Positions 24,702-33,852 of a stretch of DNA of 64,000 nt are shown here, piece after piece (positions within the stretch are counted from its first letter, which is position 1; each line of letters opens with the position of its first letter). The notes beneath the pieces are model-generated. The model did no database searches, was not told where the DNA came from, and saw nothing but the letters and a program-made list of their open reading frames with translations. A program made the translations under genes and the position numbers. Source of the DNA: Paenibacillus sp. DMB5 (lineage in GTDB: Bacteria > Bacillota > Bacilli > Paenibacillales > Paenibacillaceae); contig NZ_LRAC01000139.1 of NCBI RefSeq assembly GCF_001517085.1, positions 1-64,000 of the forward strand, in the 5' to 3' direction.

Positions 24702-25142
24702 ATGAGCAGCCAACCGAAATACCGGGCTTGGTATAAACCGCTGGGCGTAATGATTGAGCCGGATAAGCTGGAAATGATCAATTTTGAGACCAAGGTGCTG
24801 GGCGTATATTTGGAGATGGACGGCAAAGGATACCATGTGCTTCGGATGTCAGATTTTGAACTGATGGAATTTACCGGTCTGAAGGATGAAGAAGAGATTG
24901 ATATCCACGATGGGGACCTTTGCACAGATGATGAAGTGTCTGTTATGCAAGTCGTTTGGGTGGAAGATCACCACCAGTGGGGCGTTAAAGTAATCTCTGG
25001 CAGTGGCACATTGAGCGTTGGACTGATCTTCCCACTTTGGCACTGGGACATTTGCAAGCAGAATGGACTCCGGCAGCTCACTGTCATTGGCAATATATAC
25101 GAAAACCCGGAACTTATCGGGGGAGAGGCGGCGAAGGTATGA
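24702..25142 (+). CDS. YopX family protein
   Basis: In this 146-aa protein the YopX pattern is visible: the opening PKYRAWYKPLGVMIEPDKL, then LMEFTGLKDEEEIDIHDGDL and the closing VIGNIYENPELI. YopX proteins are widespread in Firmicute prophages and have no known activity. It couples by ATGA to the ASCH gene. Confidence 0.85.
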   Translation: MSSQPKYRAWYKPLGVMIEPDKLEMINFETKVLGVYLEMDGKGYHVLRMSDFELMEFTGLKDEEEIDIHDGDLCTDDEVSVMQVVWVEDHHQWGVKVISGSGTLSVGLIFPLWHWDICKQNGLRQLTVIGNIYENPELIGGEAAKV

Positions 25143-25594
25143 AGGCAATAACCATAAAGCAGCCCTGGGCAACACTAATAGCCCTTGGAGAGAAACATTT
25201 TGAGACCCGGGGCTGGCAGACAAAGCATCGCGGTGAGCTGGCGATCCATGCCGGTAAGCAAGTGGACCGTGATGCCTGCGAGATCCCGAAGATTAAGGAG
25301 GCGCTGGTCCGGCATGGTTACACTGCTGATAACCTGCCAACAGGGGCTGTTATAGCCGTCGCGAAGCTTGAGGAGTGCTGGGAAGTCGGCCGTTGTCTCC
25401 GCGGGGATGTCGTTCTTGAGAAGGACGGCGGTAATACAATACGAGAGGACCCTATTGGAAAGAAGGAAGAAGCATTCGGCTGGTATAACGACGGACGTTA
25501 TGCTTGGGAGATGGGCGACATCAACCAGTTGCCGCAGCCAATTCCGTGCAAGGGTCAGCTAAGCCTCTGGAACTGGGAAGGGGTACCTGGTTGA
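25139..25594 (+). CDS. ASCH-domain protein
   Basis: This 151-aa protein begins MKAITIKQPWATLIALGEKH and continues FETRGWQTKHRGELAIHAGK, the ASCH/PUA-like signature. ASCH domains bind RNA or modified nucleosides, and the role in phages is unclear. The start overlaps the YopX stop by 4 bases, and the end overlaps the next TTG start. Confidence 0.85.
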   Translation: MKAITIKQPWATLIALGEKHFETRGWQTKHRGELAIHAGKQVDRDACEIPKIKEALVRHGYTADNLPTGAVIAVAKLEECWEVGRCLRGDVVLEKDGGNTIREDPIGKKEEAFGWYNDGRYAWEMGDINQLPQPIPCKGQLSLWNWEGVPG

Positions 25595-25860
25595 GAACCG
25601 CTGATGAAACCATAAACCTGCTGCTGCAAGCCATGGATAAGCGCCGGCAGTACCTGCGCCGGAAGGTCCGGAGGATCGAGGCGCGCGGGATACAGCCGGG
25701 GAAAGGCCGGCCGAACGAAAGCAACCGCCTGAAGTACTCCGGCCGGGTCGGGATGCTGTCGGAGCATGCCACTATCCGTGGAATGCTTGAGCGAATACAG
25801 GATGGACGCATGCATCCGGATGAAATGTATAACGAGGAGGATGACACGGACGATGATTGA
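25591..25860 (+). CDS. Hypothetical basic protein (89 aa)
   Basis: TTG start at 25591 overlaps the ASCH stop, with GGGAAGGGG upstream. It is Arg-rich (DKRRQYLRRKVRRIEARGIQ) and ends in an acidic tail (NEEDDTDDD). It could bind RNA; nothing more can be said. Confidence 0.6.
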   Translation: MRTADETINLLLQAMDKRRQYLRRKVRRIEARGIQPGKGRPNESNRLKYSGRVGMLSEHATIRGMLERIQDGRMHPDEMYNEEDDTDDD

Positions 25861-25981
25861 AAGATGCCCGGGCTGCGGATGGCACATGGTTCCTCAATGG
25901 GGCGGTGATGAAGGTCCGGATTCTCATTGGGAAGAGTGCCAGAACCCAGAATGTGATTATGAGGAAGGAGGAGAATCATGA
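25853..25981 (+). CDS. Zinc-ribbon miniprotein (42 aa)
   Basis: CPGC near the N-terminus and C-x4-C further on (ECQNPECDYEE) form a one-zinc ribbon. It overlaps both neighbours (ATGATTGA at the start, ATGA at the end). Confidence 0.65.
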   Translation: MIERCPGCGWHMVPQWGGDEGPDSHWEECQNPECDYEEGGES

Positions 25982-26274
25982 CACCAGAAACGCTTAAATC
26001 CACCTGTGCAATGTTTCGCAAGGAATTGGAGGTGCAGGGTGCTTCGCTAGGGATCATGGCCGTGTTTGACAGTATGTGCAGCTACCTAGGCGGAGAAAGC
26101 GGGGACTTAAATAAAGCGCTGGGAGATCTAAAAGAGGCTCAGAAAACAATATCCAAGGCACGGCATATTGCAGAAGTGCCGCCAGCGGTATTCGGTGAAG
26201 GTTTTGATTGGGAATTTCACTATAAGACTCGCAGAAAGGAACTACTGGCGGTACTGAAAATGCCGGGGGAATGA
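25978..26274 (+). CDS. Hypothetical protein (98 aa), last early gene
   Basis: This helical protein (LNKALGDLKEAQKTISKARH) is coupled by ATGA to the upstream zinc ribbon. No family is recognised. A gap follows with no rightward gene until the late regulator. Confidence 0.6.
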   Translation: MTPETLKSTCAMFRKELEVQGASLGIMAVFDSMCSYLGGESGDLNKALGDLKEAQKTISKARHIAEVPPAVFGEGFDWEFHYKTRRKELLAVLKMPGE

Positions 26275-26441
26275 GCAGTAGACGCATACTGCGCAGCAAG
26301 GGAGGGATATGACGGCGAGAAAATTCAGCCTATCGCGGCAGTTCTGAACGAAAAACTAAGTCATCGACTGCCGCTGTGTTGTTAAAATAACGTTTCCCAG
26401 ATAGATGAATGGTCGCCCTACATGATCCTGTTAACAGCATA

Positions 26442-26762
26442 TTAGATCACGTAATATAGATATCCTTCCTTCATAAGCTGAATTGATAATTCATCAATGC
26501 TGTCATAGTGCATTGGCCAGCAATAGTCTTTTTGTTTCTCCAATAGTTCGTTATTATTCTCAAAAAATCGGTTCAGCCCATATTCTTGAATGTCCAAGAT
26601 AATACTTCCCTCTAGTTGGGTTTCGAATCGATGAGCTAGTACATCTTCAAAAGAAACTTCCACTCTTTCGGAGTTACTTGGTGCTTCTGTGTATAAAATT
26701 ATTTTGTGATTTTTCAAATCAACCTGATAAGACGTGATCTCGTTATCATGAATGCTAATCAT
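26442..26762 (-). CDS. Leftward accessory protein (106 aa)
   Basis: It is on the strand opposite to its surroundings and more AT-rich, both signs of an independently acquired gene. It begins MISIHDNEITSYQVDLKNHK and has mixed beta strands then helices; there is no signal peptide. GGAGGTGCCAA precedes the ATG at 26762, so the upstream MRRCQ extension is rejected. It resembles small immunity-type proteins in size and style only. Confidence 0.7.
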   Translation of the reverse strand: MISIHDNEITSYQVDLKNHKIILYTEAPSNSERVEVSFEDVLAHRFETQLEGSIILDIQEYGLNRFFENNNELLEKQKDYCWPMHYDSIDELSIQLMKEGYLYYVI

Positions 26763-26995
26763 TTGGCACCTCCTCAATAAGGATATTTTACACTCTTTTC
26801 ATGGATAGTTCATTGAAGTAATCTGCCCGTTAGCTTAAAGAAGCTTTTTCATCGAGAGTCATAACGATTGATGCACAGTACGAAGATACCAGGCAGTAAA
26901 TAAGCAAAGACCCCCATATCCTTGGCCGGGGCGGTGGTCATTACCGGTAAAACATTCCTCTCGACATTATAACATGACAAAGGGGAATGAGGGGA
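26763..26995. other. Intergenic, early/late boundary
   Basis: No ORF is supported in these 233 bases. They contain a CCGGGGCGGTGG stretch and AT-rich DNA (CGACATTATAACATGAC) that may carry the promoter of the late regulator. Confidence 0.4.
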
Positions 26996-27481
26996 ATGGC
27001 GATGGTATACGAACAAGGGGAATTGTTTGCGGAAGCATCAGAAGCGGAGCTGGAACAGACCGAATTCTACCTCGAACGGTACAGGGACATGATCCTGTTT
27101 ATTCAAGATTTTGAAGAGAATGAAGCAGATATGACTCAGGTTGCCATCGATGGAGAGTCTGTCCGCCGGCTGAGCGCGGACGAGCTGCATGCAGATAAGA
27201 CAGCTAATGCTGTTATTATCACCGAAAAGCAGAGATGGACGTATGGACGGTACCGTGTTTATACGCAAATGATTTTCCGGGCATACAATCTGATCCGTAA
27301 TCCGGATGTGAAGAAGGTGATTAAGGCCCGGTTCATTGAAGGGCACACCCGCAGCAACACAATTCTGTTCACATATGCAACTGGGAGTACTGTGGATCGG
27401 CACATTAAGAAGGGCACGAAGATGATTGCAAACTCGCTTAGTCAGATGGGATTCTTCGATGAAATTTTGAAGAGAAACTGA
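26996..27481 (+). CDS. ArpU-family late transcription regulator
   Basis: This protein of about 161 aa carries the ArpU/RinA-type core (TYGRYRVYTQMIFRAYNLIR, VIKARFIEGHTRSNTILFTY, then STVDRHIKKG). The C-terminal part resembles a sigma-like helix-turn-helix. Members switch on packaging and lysis genes. Several ATGs (26987, 26996, 27002) follow GAGGGGAA; 26996 is a compromise. It sits directly before the late region as expected. Confidence 0.85.
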   Translation: MAMVYEQGELFAEASEAELEQTEFYLERYRDMILFIQDFEENEADMTQVAIDGESVRRLSADELHADKTANAVIITEKQRWTYGRYRVYTQMIFRAYNLIRNPDVKKVIKARFIEGHTRSNTILFTYATGSTVDRHIKKGTKMIANSLSQMGFFDEILKRN

Positions 27482-27790
27482 TGGAAAAGCGCGAATTATC
27501 GGGGTTTTATGAACACCACATGAGGATTCAACCGTGTTATATTGGTAATGTGGAAATCAGGCGAGAGTGACACGCACGGCTGCAGCAATGCAGCATTAAC
27601 CGGGGCGTACCTCCTCTCGCTTTTCTATATACTCCGTTCTTGTGGGTTTGTCATTTCCCTGTCCCCTTATGGCCGTGACCACATCGGTTAAAGTTCGGAT
27701 CGTGGAGGCTGCCGGCCGCCTGAGTAAGTGCCGGATATTATCATGCTGGAGCAAATGCTTGAATCAAATAAATATCGGGGAGGGTTGCCC
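27482..27790. other. Noncoding 309 bases with terminator-like hairpin
   Basis: GCGAGAG (27561-27567) pairs with CTCTCGC (27614-27620), followed by TTTTCTATAT. Inside the loop is a second stem (GCTGC with GCAGC, 27579-27594). It probably ends the regulator transcript or is a small structured RNA. No ORF is supported in the rest. Confidence 0.5.
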
Positions 27791-28099
27791 ATGAATGGCA
27801 TGCCGGTTCAATGCGATAACTGTAAGGGCGGGTTCCATATCTTCGTTCAAAGCCGTCGGCTGGAGGATGCGGTCGAGGAAACCTATTTCGAGTGTCCTTA
27901 CTGCAAGCAGCACTATCCGTCATTTTATACGAATCCGGCTGTTCGTGAAAAACAAAGGTCTATCGGCCAGCTGCAGGATCGGCTTACTACTCTGAAAGAT
28001 CCAGCAAAGCGTGCTGCTCTCCAGGAGAGAATCGATCGGGAGCAGGCGGAAGTCAATGCCATGATGGCTGTGCTGAAGTCAAAATATAAGGTAGGTTAA
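27791..28099 (+). CDS. Zinc-ribbon coiled-coil protein (102 aa)
   Basis: CDNC (residues 9-12) and CPYC (about 37-40) form a zinc ribbon. Charged coiled coil follows (REKQRSIGQLQDRLTTLKDP, QERIDREQAEVNAMM). GGGGAGGG precedes the ATG at 27791; an upstream in-frame ATG at 27728 has none. Often found before the terminase in Bacillales phages; function unknown. Confidence 0.7.
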   Translation: MNGMPVQCDNCKGGFHIFVQSRRLEDAVEETYFECPYCKQHYPSFYTNPAVREKQRSIGQLQDRLTTLKDPAKRAALQERIDREQAEVNAMMAVLKSKYKVG

Positions 28100-28104
28100 C
28101 GCAT

Positions 28105-28172
28105 GCGGGGTGTCTGGACGCAACGCCAGCAAGAACCGGGCCGAAGCCGGGGTTCAAATCCCTGCCCCCGCT
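28105..28172 (+). tRNA. Degenerate tRNA-like element
   Basis: GCGGGG (28105-28110) can pair with CCCCGC near 28171. CTGG/CCAG forms a D-arm-like stem. CGGGG-TTCAAAT-CCCTG is a convincing T arm with the GGTTCAAATCC box. The region that should form the anticodon arm does not fold properly, and the total of 68 bases is short. I consider it a decayed tRNA or tRNA mimic, possibly damaged by a missing base, not a functional tRNA. Confidence 0.4.
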
Positions 28173-28424
28173 ATTATCGAATAAGTGAGCAATAAAGAGA
28201 GCGGTTATGCTTTGATGGAGAGAATCGTCCGTAATCGTCACTGCCGACTTTGACTCCGATTTCTCCAGCTCAGTATAATGGTCTTGTTCTCCTCTGTAAC
28301 TATGGAGATAAAGATTTTAAGCAAAGAGCGCAGCGCATTTGCTGCGGATGCGGAGCGGACGCCGCTTTTTATGTTTACAGGAATTTTATCCCTGTTGTCG
28401 AATAACAGTAGCAGGAGGGATTAT

Positions 28425-28625
28425 ATGGATATATGGGAAGTTGCCGGACCATTGATTATGACAATGCTGGTGCTGCTCCTTGTAGGTGTAGCACTGGCAA
28501 TAATCGTAAGAAAAATGGAACGGGGTTTAATGAGGAACATACTTGTTAAAATTACTCCAGTATTTTTAGCAATGTTCTTATTAGGTGCAATTACATACTT
28601 TAGTGGTATATGGGGAAGTCGCTGA
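28425..28625 (+). CDS. Two-helix membrane protein (66 aa)
   Basis: Two hydrophobic helices (PLIMTMLVLLLVGVALAIIV and ITPVFLAMFLLGAITYF) are separated by a basic loop. AGGAGGG precedes the ATG at 28425. It may be a small holin-like or conversion protein. A terminator overlaps its stop codon. Confidence 0.65.
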   Translation: MDIWEVAGPLIMTMLVLLLVGVALAIIVRKMERGLMRNILVKITPVFLAMFLLGAITYFSGIWGSR

Positions 28626-28644
28626 GATTCAGCGGCTTTTTTTT
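28618..28644 (+). terminator. Intrinsic terminator
   Basis: GTCGCTGA and TCAGCGGC form an 8-bp stem with a GAT loop, followed by eight T. It overlaps the stop of the membrane protein. Confidence 0.85.
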
Positions 28645-28668
28645 ATTTTGCCGAAAGGAGCAGCAGCC

Positions 28669-28863
28669 ATGAATTCAAAACTGGATGAGCAAAATCGCAT
28701 TGCTGTCGGCCTGATCGTTCCTTGCTGCGGCAGGAACCTTTTTATTCCTCAGTCTGCTCTGGATGAATGCGAGGAAGTATTCTGCGTCGAATGTAATAGC
28801 CCGATGCTGTTCAAAGGCAGCGATAACGCTTGGTATATTCCCGGAAAGAAGGTTGATTTCTAA
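28669..28863 (+). CDS. Cys-containing small protein (64 aa)
   Basis: CC near residue 19 and C-x2-C (FCVECNSPM) suggest a zinc ribbon. AAAGGAG precedes the ATG. The stop overlaps the next start (TAATG). Confidence 0.65.
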   Translation: MNSKLDEQNRIAVGLIVPCCGRNLFIPQSALDECEEVFCVECNSPMLFKGSDNAWYIPGKKVDF

Positions 28864-28997
28864 TGGCAAAGAAGCGAATACAGCAGAAGGATCCGCCGCG
28901 GCAGCCTGAAAAGTGTAAAGGTTGTATCTGGGGTAGGTGGGAGCAATCAGCACAGTTTTGTAGCAGGCCTGTTTGCCAGAAGGGAAAAACTTCCTGA
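28863..28997 (+). CDS. Four-Cys miniprotein (44 aa)
   Basis: A basic N-terminus (MAKKRIQQKDPPRQPEKC) is followed by CKGC and C-x4-C, a likely zinc site. It starts in the TAATG overlap with the previous gene. Confidence 0.6.
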   Translation: MAKKRIQQKDPPRQPEKCKGCIWGRWEQSAQFCSRPVCQKGKTS

Positions 28998-29033
28998 GCG
29001 TCGAAATGTGATGTTGAAGGGAGGTGCACAATA

Positions 29034-29324
29034 TTGGTAAATATCAAACTCAAAACCTTTTCACTTGATGGTAAACCTGTTGAAGTTGAAAGTGTAATCA
29101 TCAATATTTCGGCTGTGAACGGGCTCAAAGATTATGAGTTGCTGGTTGATAGCGATAAACATTTTCTTTTTGACGAGTTCGGAAATGACATGAAGTTTGA
29201 AGGTACAGATGAAAACGGAGCGGTTTACTCTGGCGATGTTATATCAACCTATGAATCCGTTGAAAGTGGCCTGATAACCTTCAGAGGAAATGGAGCGTTA
29301 AGAAAGGACGGTATCACTTTTTAA
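29034..29324 (+). CDS. Hypothetical protein (96 aa)
   Basis: This beta-rich protein (VNIKLKTFSLDGKPVEVESV, YELLVDSDKHFLFDEFGND) uses a TTG start with GGGAGGTGCAC upstream. It is followed by a strong terminator, so it ends its transcript. The family is unknown. Confidence 0.6.
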   Translation: MVNIKLKTFSLDGKPVEVESVIINISAVNGLKDYELLVDSDKHFLFDEFGNDMKFEGTDENGAVYSGDVISTYESVESGLITFRGNGALRKDGITF

Positions 29325-29327
29325 TCT

Positions 29328-29350
29328 AAGCACCTTCGGGTGCTTTTTTC
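29328..29350 (+). terminator. Intrinsic terminator with UUCG loop
   Basis: AAGCACC-TTCG-GGTGCTT followed by TTTT is a textbook rho-independent terminator. Confidence 0.92.
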
Positions 29351-29488
29351 ATGCCTGTAAATGACCTTCTGTGAGTCGATTTAAGGCGTTGTTTGGTTGT
29401 ATGTCCGAATGGCAGAAGAAAGCTGGAGAATGGCAGGACAGAGCAAGCCACGCAGCGTGATGACGGATTTAAGCCTGACCCTACAGCA

Positions 29489-29517
29489 AAACCGACTTAA
29501 CATAAGTAAGTCGGTTT
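29489..29517. terminator. Bidirectional terminator
   Basis: AAACCGACTTA pairs perfectly with TAAGTCGGTTT. It stands between the rightward unit and the leftward membrane gene. Confidence 0.85.
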
Positions 29518-29553
29518 CAATATTGAGTAGCCAAGCTCAACACCAAACAATAA

Positions 29554-29955
29554 TTAAATAATTTCATCAATTATAGCAATCATTATTGTGCAGGAAGCGC
29601 ATGAATTGTAGGTTTTATTATTGGTGGAATTGAAGAATAACATTACTATCGCGATAGAGACTGTAGCTATAGTATATAAAATTTGATAAAAGGCATCATC
29701 AGTTTTGATTATGCTAAATGCTCCCGTGAGTAGAGAAATAGCAATAGCTGATATTGATAATGAGTTTGAAATGGATGGAGACTTAGCCACTCTACTTTGA
29801 AACATAATTTTAGTATATTCAAGTTCTTCATCAGTTATCATGCCACGATTTTTTAAATCTTGTATTTTACTCTTTGCATCCTTGATGTCATCTGGATCAA
29901 CTTCTTTTTTTGATCTTAAGTCTTTTTCAATTTCACGTATTGCTGCGTATGACAT
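29554..29955 (-). CDS. Leftward membrane protein, accessory gene
   Basis: This 133-aa protein has an N-terminal charged helix (MSYAAIREIEKDLRSKKEVD), an SHOCT-like element (KSKIQDLKNRGMITDEELEY) and two hydrophobic segments (ISAIAISLLTGAF; LYTIATVSIAIVMLFF). GGGAGGC precedes the ATG. It is AT-rich, on the opposite strand and flanked by a terminator. That is a classic moron, likely expressed in the lysogen. Confidence 0.7.
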   Translation of the reverse strand: MSYAAIREIEKDLRSKKEVDPDDIKDAKSKIQDLKNRGMITDEELEYTKIMFQSRVAKSPSISNSLSISAIAISLLTGAFSIIKTDDAFYQILYTIATVSIAIVMLFFNSTNNKTYNSCASCTIMIAIIDEII

Positions 29956-30041
29956 TCAATTGCCTCCCAATATTTTTATATTCATTATCGGCAAAAATGA
30001 ATTATGAGTTTACATATTTTTACGGGGGTGGTGATAATGTA

Positions 30042-30917
30042 ATGGCCAGAGCAAGAGATCCGAACCGTGACCAGGCGAAACAGATATGGCTGGATCACGG
30101 CGGCAACATAACCAACCGGCAGATCGCCGAGCAGTTGAACGTCGACGAGAAGAAGGTCGCCGTCTGGAAGCAGCGGGATCGGTGGAATGTTGTACAACAA
30201 TCTTCCGAAACTGTTGTACAACAAAAGCGCGGCGCGCCGAAGGGCAACAAAAATGCTGTCGGCAATAAAGGCGGCGCTCCTCCCGGAAGCAAGAATGCGC
30301 TGGGTAATCGGGGCGGCCACGGTGGTCCCTTCGGTAATAAGAAGGCCGTCACTACTGGTGAGCATGAGACCATCTGGATGGACACCCTTACCGAAGCCGA
30401 GCAGCAGCTCATGGATCATATCAACACTGATCCGGTTGCCCAGGCTGATGAATCTATAGCCCTTCTCTCCGTCCGTGAGCGCCGAATGATGCAGCGAATC
30501 AAGAACCTGATGGACGGGCTTTCTGAGAAGGAGCGCAGCGAGCTGCAGGAGCTCAAAAGCATCAAGGGCATGGGCAAGGTCCATGATGAGAAGTCCGGCA
30601 TCACCAAGAGTGTTCCGGTTACCCGGGATGAAATGGTGCTGTCCAAGGTTGAGGAGAAGACGTTCCGCAAGCTGGATGACATTCTGAAGCTGGAAGAAGC
30701 CCTCACCCGTATCCAGGACAAGAAGATCCGGGCCATCGAGCTAAAGAACAAACTCATCGCTGTCGATGAGGAAAAGCAGGTCCGCACAGCAATCCTTCAG
30801 ATCGAGCTTCAGAAGCTGCAGGGGGCAGAAGGTGCGACCGCGAGCTGGACGGATGCGATTCGTGAGATTGCGGAACGGCGAAGAGCAATGAAAGCGAGTG
30901 AACAGCATGAGCAGTAA
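30042..30917 (+). CDS. terS: Terminase small subunit
   Basis: In this 291-aa protein the N-terminal helix-turn-helix (IWLDHGGNITNRQIAEQLNV, DEKKVAVWKQRDRW) binds the packaging site. It is followed by the GAPKGNKNAVGNKGGAPPG repeat typical of PBSX/SPP1-type small terminases, then an oligomerisation coiled coil. ATG at 30042 follows GGGGGTGGTGAT. It overlaps the large subunit by 11 bases. Confidence 0.9.
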   Translation: MARARDPNRDQAKQIWLDHGGNITNRQIAEQLNVDEKKVAVWKQRDRWNVVQQSSETVVQQKRGAPKGNKNAVGNKGGAPPGSKNALGNRGGHGGPFGNKKAVTTGEHETIWMDTLTEAEQQLMDHINTDPVAQADESIALLSVRERRMMQRIKNLMDGLSEKERSELQELKSIKGMGKVHDEKSGITKSVPVTRDEMVLSKVEEKTFRKLDDILKLEEALTRIQDKKIRAIELKNKLIAVDEEKQVRTAILQIELQKLQGAEGATASWTDAIREIAERRRAMKASEQHEQ

Positions 30918-32336
30918 GCCGTATAACGCCGTTGCTGCTCTGACGGATCTGATTGATCTCTACTGGGATGATCCTGTTGCCTTCTCCGAGGATATGCTCG
31001 GATTCGATCCGGATGATTGGCAGCGGAAAGCAATGGCTGATGTATCCATGCATCCACGCACCAGTGTCCGCTCGGGGCAGGGTGTGGGTAAGACAGCCTT
31101 CGAGGCTGCACTTGTCATCTGGTTCCTCTGCTGCCGACCTAATCCCAAGGTAGTGTGTACCGCTCCGACCAAGCAGCAGCTGCATGATGTCCTTTGGGCA
31201 GAGGTGTCCAAATGGCTGGAGCGCTCCTTGGTAAAGAACCTGCTCAAGTGGACCAAGACTAAAATTTACATGGTCGGGCATGAGCAGCGCTGGTTCGCTA
31301 CGGCGCGTACAGCGACCAAGCCGGAAAACATGCAGGGCTTCCATGAGGACTACATGCTATTCATCGTGGACGAAGCATCTGGCGTTGCGGATCAGATCAT
31401 GGAAGCCATCCTTGGTACGCTGTCTGGTGATGAAAATAAGCTTCTGATGTGCGGGAACCCGACTCGAACGAGTGGGGTTTTTATGATTCCCATAATCGGG
31501 ACCGGGCGAAGTTCCAGACGCACAAGGTTGATAGCCGGGATAGCAAGCGAACCAGCCGAGAGAACATCGAGATGCTGATTGAAAAATACGGCGCGGACAG
31601 CGACGTTATCCGGGTACGTGTCTTCGGAGAGTTTCCGAAGGCAGAAGCGGATGCGTTTATCCCGTTGGAACTGGTCGAGCTCGCGGCAGCTGCTCAAGTT
31701 GAAGCCCGCGGCGACACTCTCCATATTGGAGTGGACGTGGCGCGCTTCGGTGATGATGAGACGGTTATCGCTTTGCGGATTGGCATGAAGGTGTTTCCTC
31801 TGCATTGCTACAGCAAGCAGGACACCATGGTTACCGCTGGCAGGGTTATTGCTGCTGGCCGGGAGTTGTTACGGGATAGGCCGAGCCTTCGCCGTGTTGA
31901 GATCAAGGTCGATGACAGCGGCGTCGGCGGCGGGGTCACGGATCGCCTGAACGAAGTCATTCTGGAAGAAGGGCTGACCGATTGGTGGGTAATACCGGTG
32001 AACAACGGCGGAAAGGCATCCGATGACGAGCTGGAACACTATGAAAACAAGGGTACCGAATCTTGGGCTGTGCTCCGGGATGTTCTGCAGGAGTCCTTTT
32101 CCAAACATCTGCAGGGCGGACCAGTAGAGATTGAGCTTCCAAATGACGAGCGCTTAATTACTCAACTATCCCAGCGAAAATACCGTATGACCAGTAAAGG
32201 TAGGCTTGCCCTGGAGCGAAAAGAGGACATGAAGAAGCGCGGGCTTGATTCTCCTGACCGAGCTGACGCTGTGATCCTGTCGTTTGTAAGCGAGAAGGAT
32301 ATGCATTATACCAATCAACGGCCTTCAGGCTGGTAA
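30907..32336 (+). CDS. terL: Terminase large subunit, suspected frameshift at 31478-31482
   Basis: This is the packaging motor ATPase plus nuclease, about 476 aa if repaired. Walker A is RSGQGVGKTAFE (residues 50-61) and Walker B is MLFIVDEAS. The RuvC-like nuclease is in the C-terminal half (HIGVDVARFGDDETVI, KVDDSGVGGG, DRADAVI). Reading changes frame at GTTTTT: CGNPTRTSGVF must continue YDSHNRDRAKF. One extra T in the T5 run restores this. Confidence 0.9.
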
Positions 32337-32352
32337 GAAAGGAGAGAGAACA

Positions 32353-33851
32353 TTGACCATCATTTACAGCAAGAAGCAGTTCCCACCAGCCCCGTATGAC
32401 GTCGAGGTCGAGGATATGCACTATTACCGGCTGCTCTATGACGGCGATCATGACCTGATCTTCCCGCGGCCCGTAATATCCAGACGACGGAACGGCTGAT
32501 ACGCCGTTCACACCCAGGACGCTACCGCCGCGGACGACCGGCTGAGATCAAAGTTACCACGGAGCATCAATATGTCGTAGTTAACTTTGCCTCACTGGTT
32601 GCAGAAGTACCGGCTGACCTGATTAACCGTGCGTTGGGCAATGTGTCCGCCGATATCGAGCAGGGCCCTGAGCTGGATTTTGTGGCCAGCGTTGTTACAG
32701 AGTCAAAGCCGAATGCGAAAATATGGTCCGCTGTCGTGCAGCACCAGGTTGACGGTCTGACAGCTTACCGAATCCGGCGGGATGGCGGCGGCAAAGTCTG
32801 GTTCGAGTGGCTGCTGGGAGATCAATATTTCCCACATGAGAACGGCCGGGGTGCTGATCTCGCGTGGATTGAGGAATGGGATAACGGCCAAGGAGCCATA
32901 GATCGTTTCCTCCGGGTCGAGCGGCAGGAGCTCAGCGGGGATGACCTATCCATTAAACAGCTCGTTTACAAGATGGACGGTGACACTGTCGGTGATCTGG
33001 TGGATACGCAGCAGTATGCCGATGACCATGGCCTTGATATCCCTGAGGATGCGGAGCTGCCTGACATTGGCGAGTTGCTTTGTGGCGATGTAACCAACGA
33101 TGAAACCCTGCGGCATCCCCGCGGCCGGTCCGCTCTCCGGAACATTGATACGATCCAGGAGGAAATAAACTGGACGATTACCCGGGACTCCATTGTATTC
33201 GAGAAGCATGGCAAGCCGAAGCTGGCTATTCCCCGAGCGCTCTGGGATACAGTTGCCAATCAGAATCAGCGGGATTATGGCGCGAGGTTTGTTCGCGGAG
33301 CGGATCTTGAAGTGGTCAGCTATGACGATAAGACCGGGGCCATCCCGCAGTACATCACCTGGGACGCCAAGACGACACAGTCGTTTGGACATGTAGAGCG
33401 CCTTATCCGTTACATGCTGGCCGTCAGTAAGACATCCGTTCAGGCAGCTGGGCTGGAGGATGCCAAGGGGGACACCGGTATCGCGCTGCTCTACCTTTGG
33501 ATTCAGTCAGTAATCAAGGCCGAAGCCATCAAGGATAAGTTCGATGCAGCCATCAAGGATGCAGTGAGGAAGTGCATGCTGCTGGAGAACGCAATTGGCT
33601 CCGTCAAATTGAAACCAGTAAACCCGGTAATAGAGTGGGGCGACATGCTGCCGAAAGCAGAGTCCGAGAAGGATGGAGAAGAGAGCAAGAAGTATGCAGA
33701 TGGTGTCCAATCGCTTGAGACCACTGTCCGCCGGCTGCATCCTGACTGGAGCGAAGAGGCAATTCAAGCCGAGATTCAGAAAATTCAGGATGACAAAGCT
33801 GTTGATACACTTAACCCAACCTACACGCAGCCGCCCCGGGTAACGGTGTAA
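32353..33851 (+). CDS. Portal protein (SPP1 gp6-like), suspected frameshift at 32468
   Basis: This protein of about 499 aa forms the dodecameric DNA channel at the capsid vertex. TTG at 32353 follows GAAAGGAGAGAG. The first 39 codons (YYRLLYDGDHDLIFPR) are in one frame; the rest (ARNIQTTERLI, then RYRRGRPAEIKVTTEHQYVV) is in the next. A third G in CGGG at 32468 joins them. Middle segments VNFASLVAEVPADLI and RSALRNIDTIQEEINW are typical of this portal family. Confidence 0.88.
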
Positions 33852-33852
33852 T

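Noticed and set aside
26310-26348. Tiny ORF after GGGAGGGAT
   Set aside because: A good ribosome binding site but only 12 codons, with no sign of conservation.
29408-29563. 51-aa rightward ORF beginning MAEESWRMAGQSK
   Set aside because: It runs through the bidirectional terminator at 29489-29517 and has no ribosome binding site.
31449-32336. A second terminase gene
   Set aside because: The nuclease half of TerL lies directly in the next frame. A single T in the T5 run joins them.
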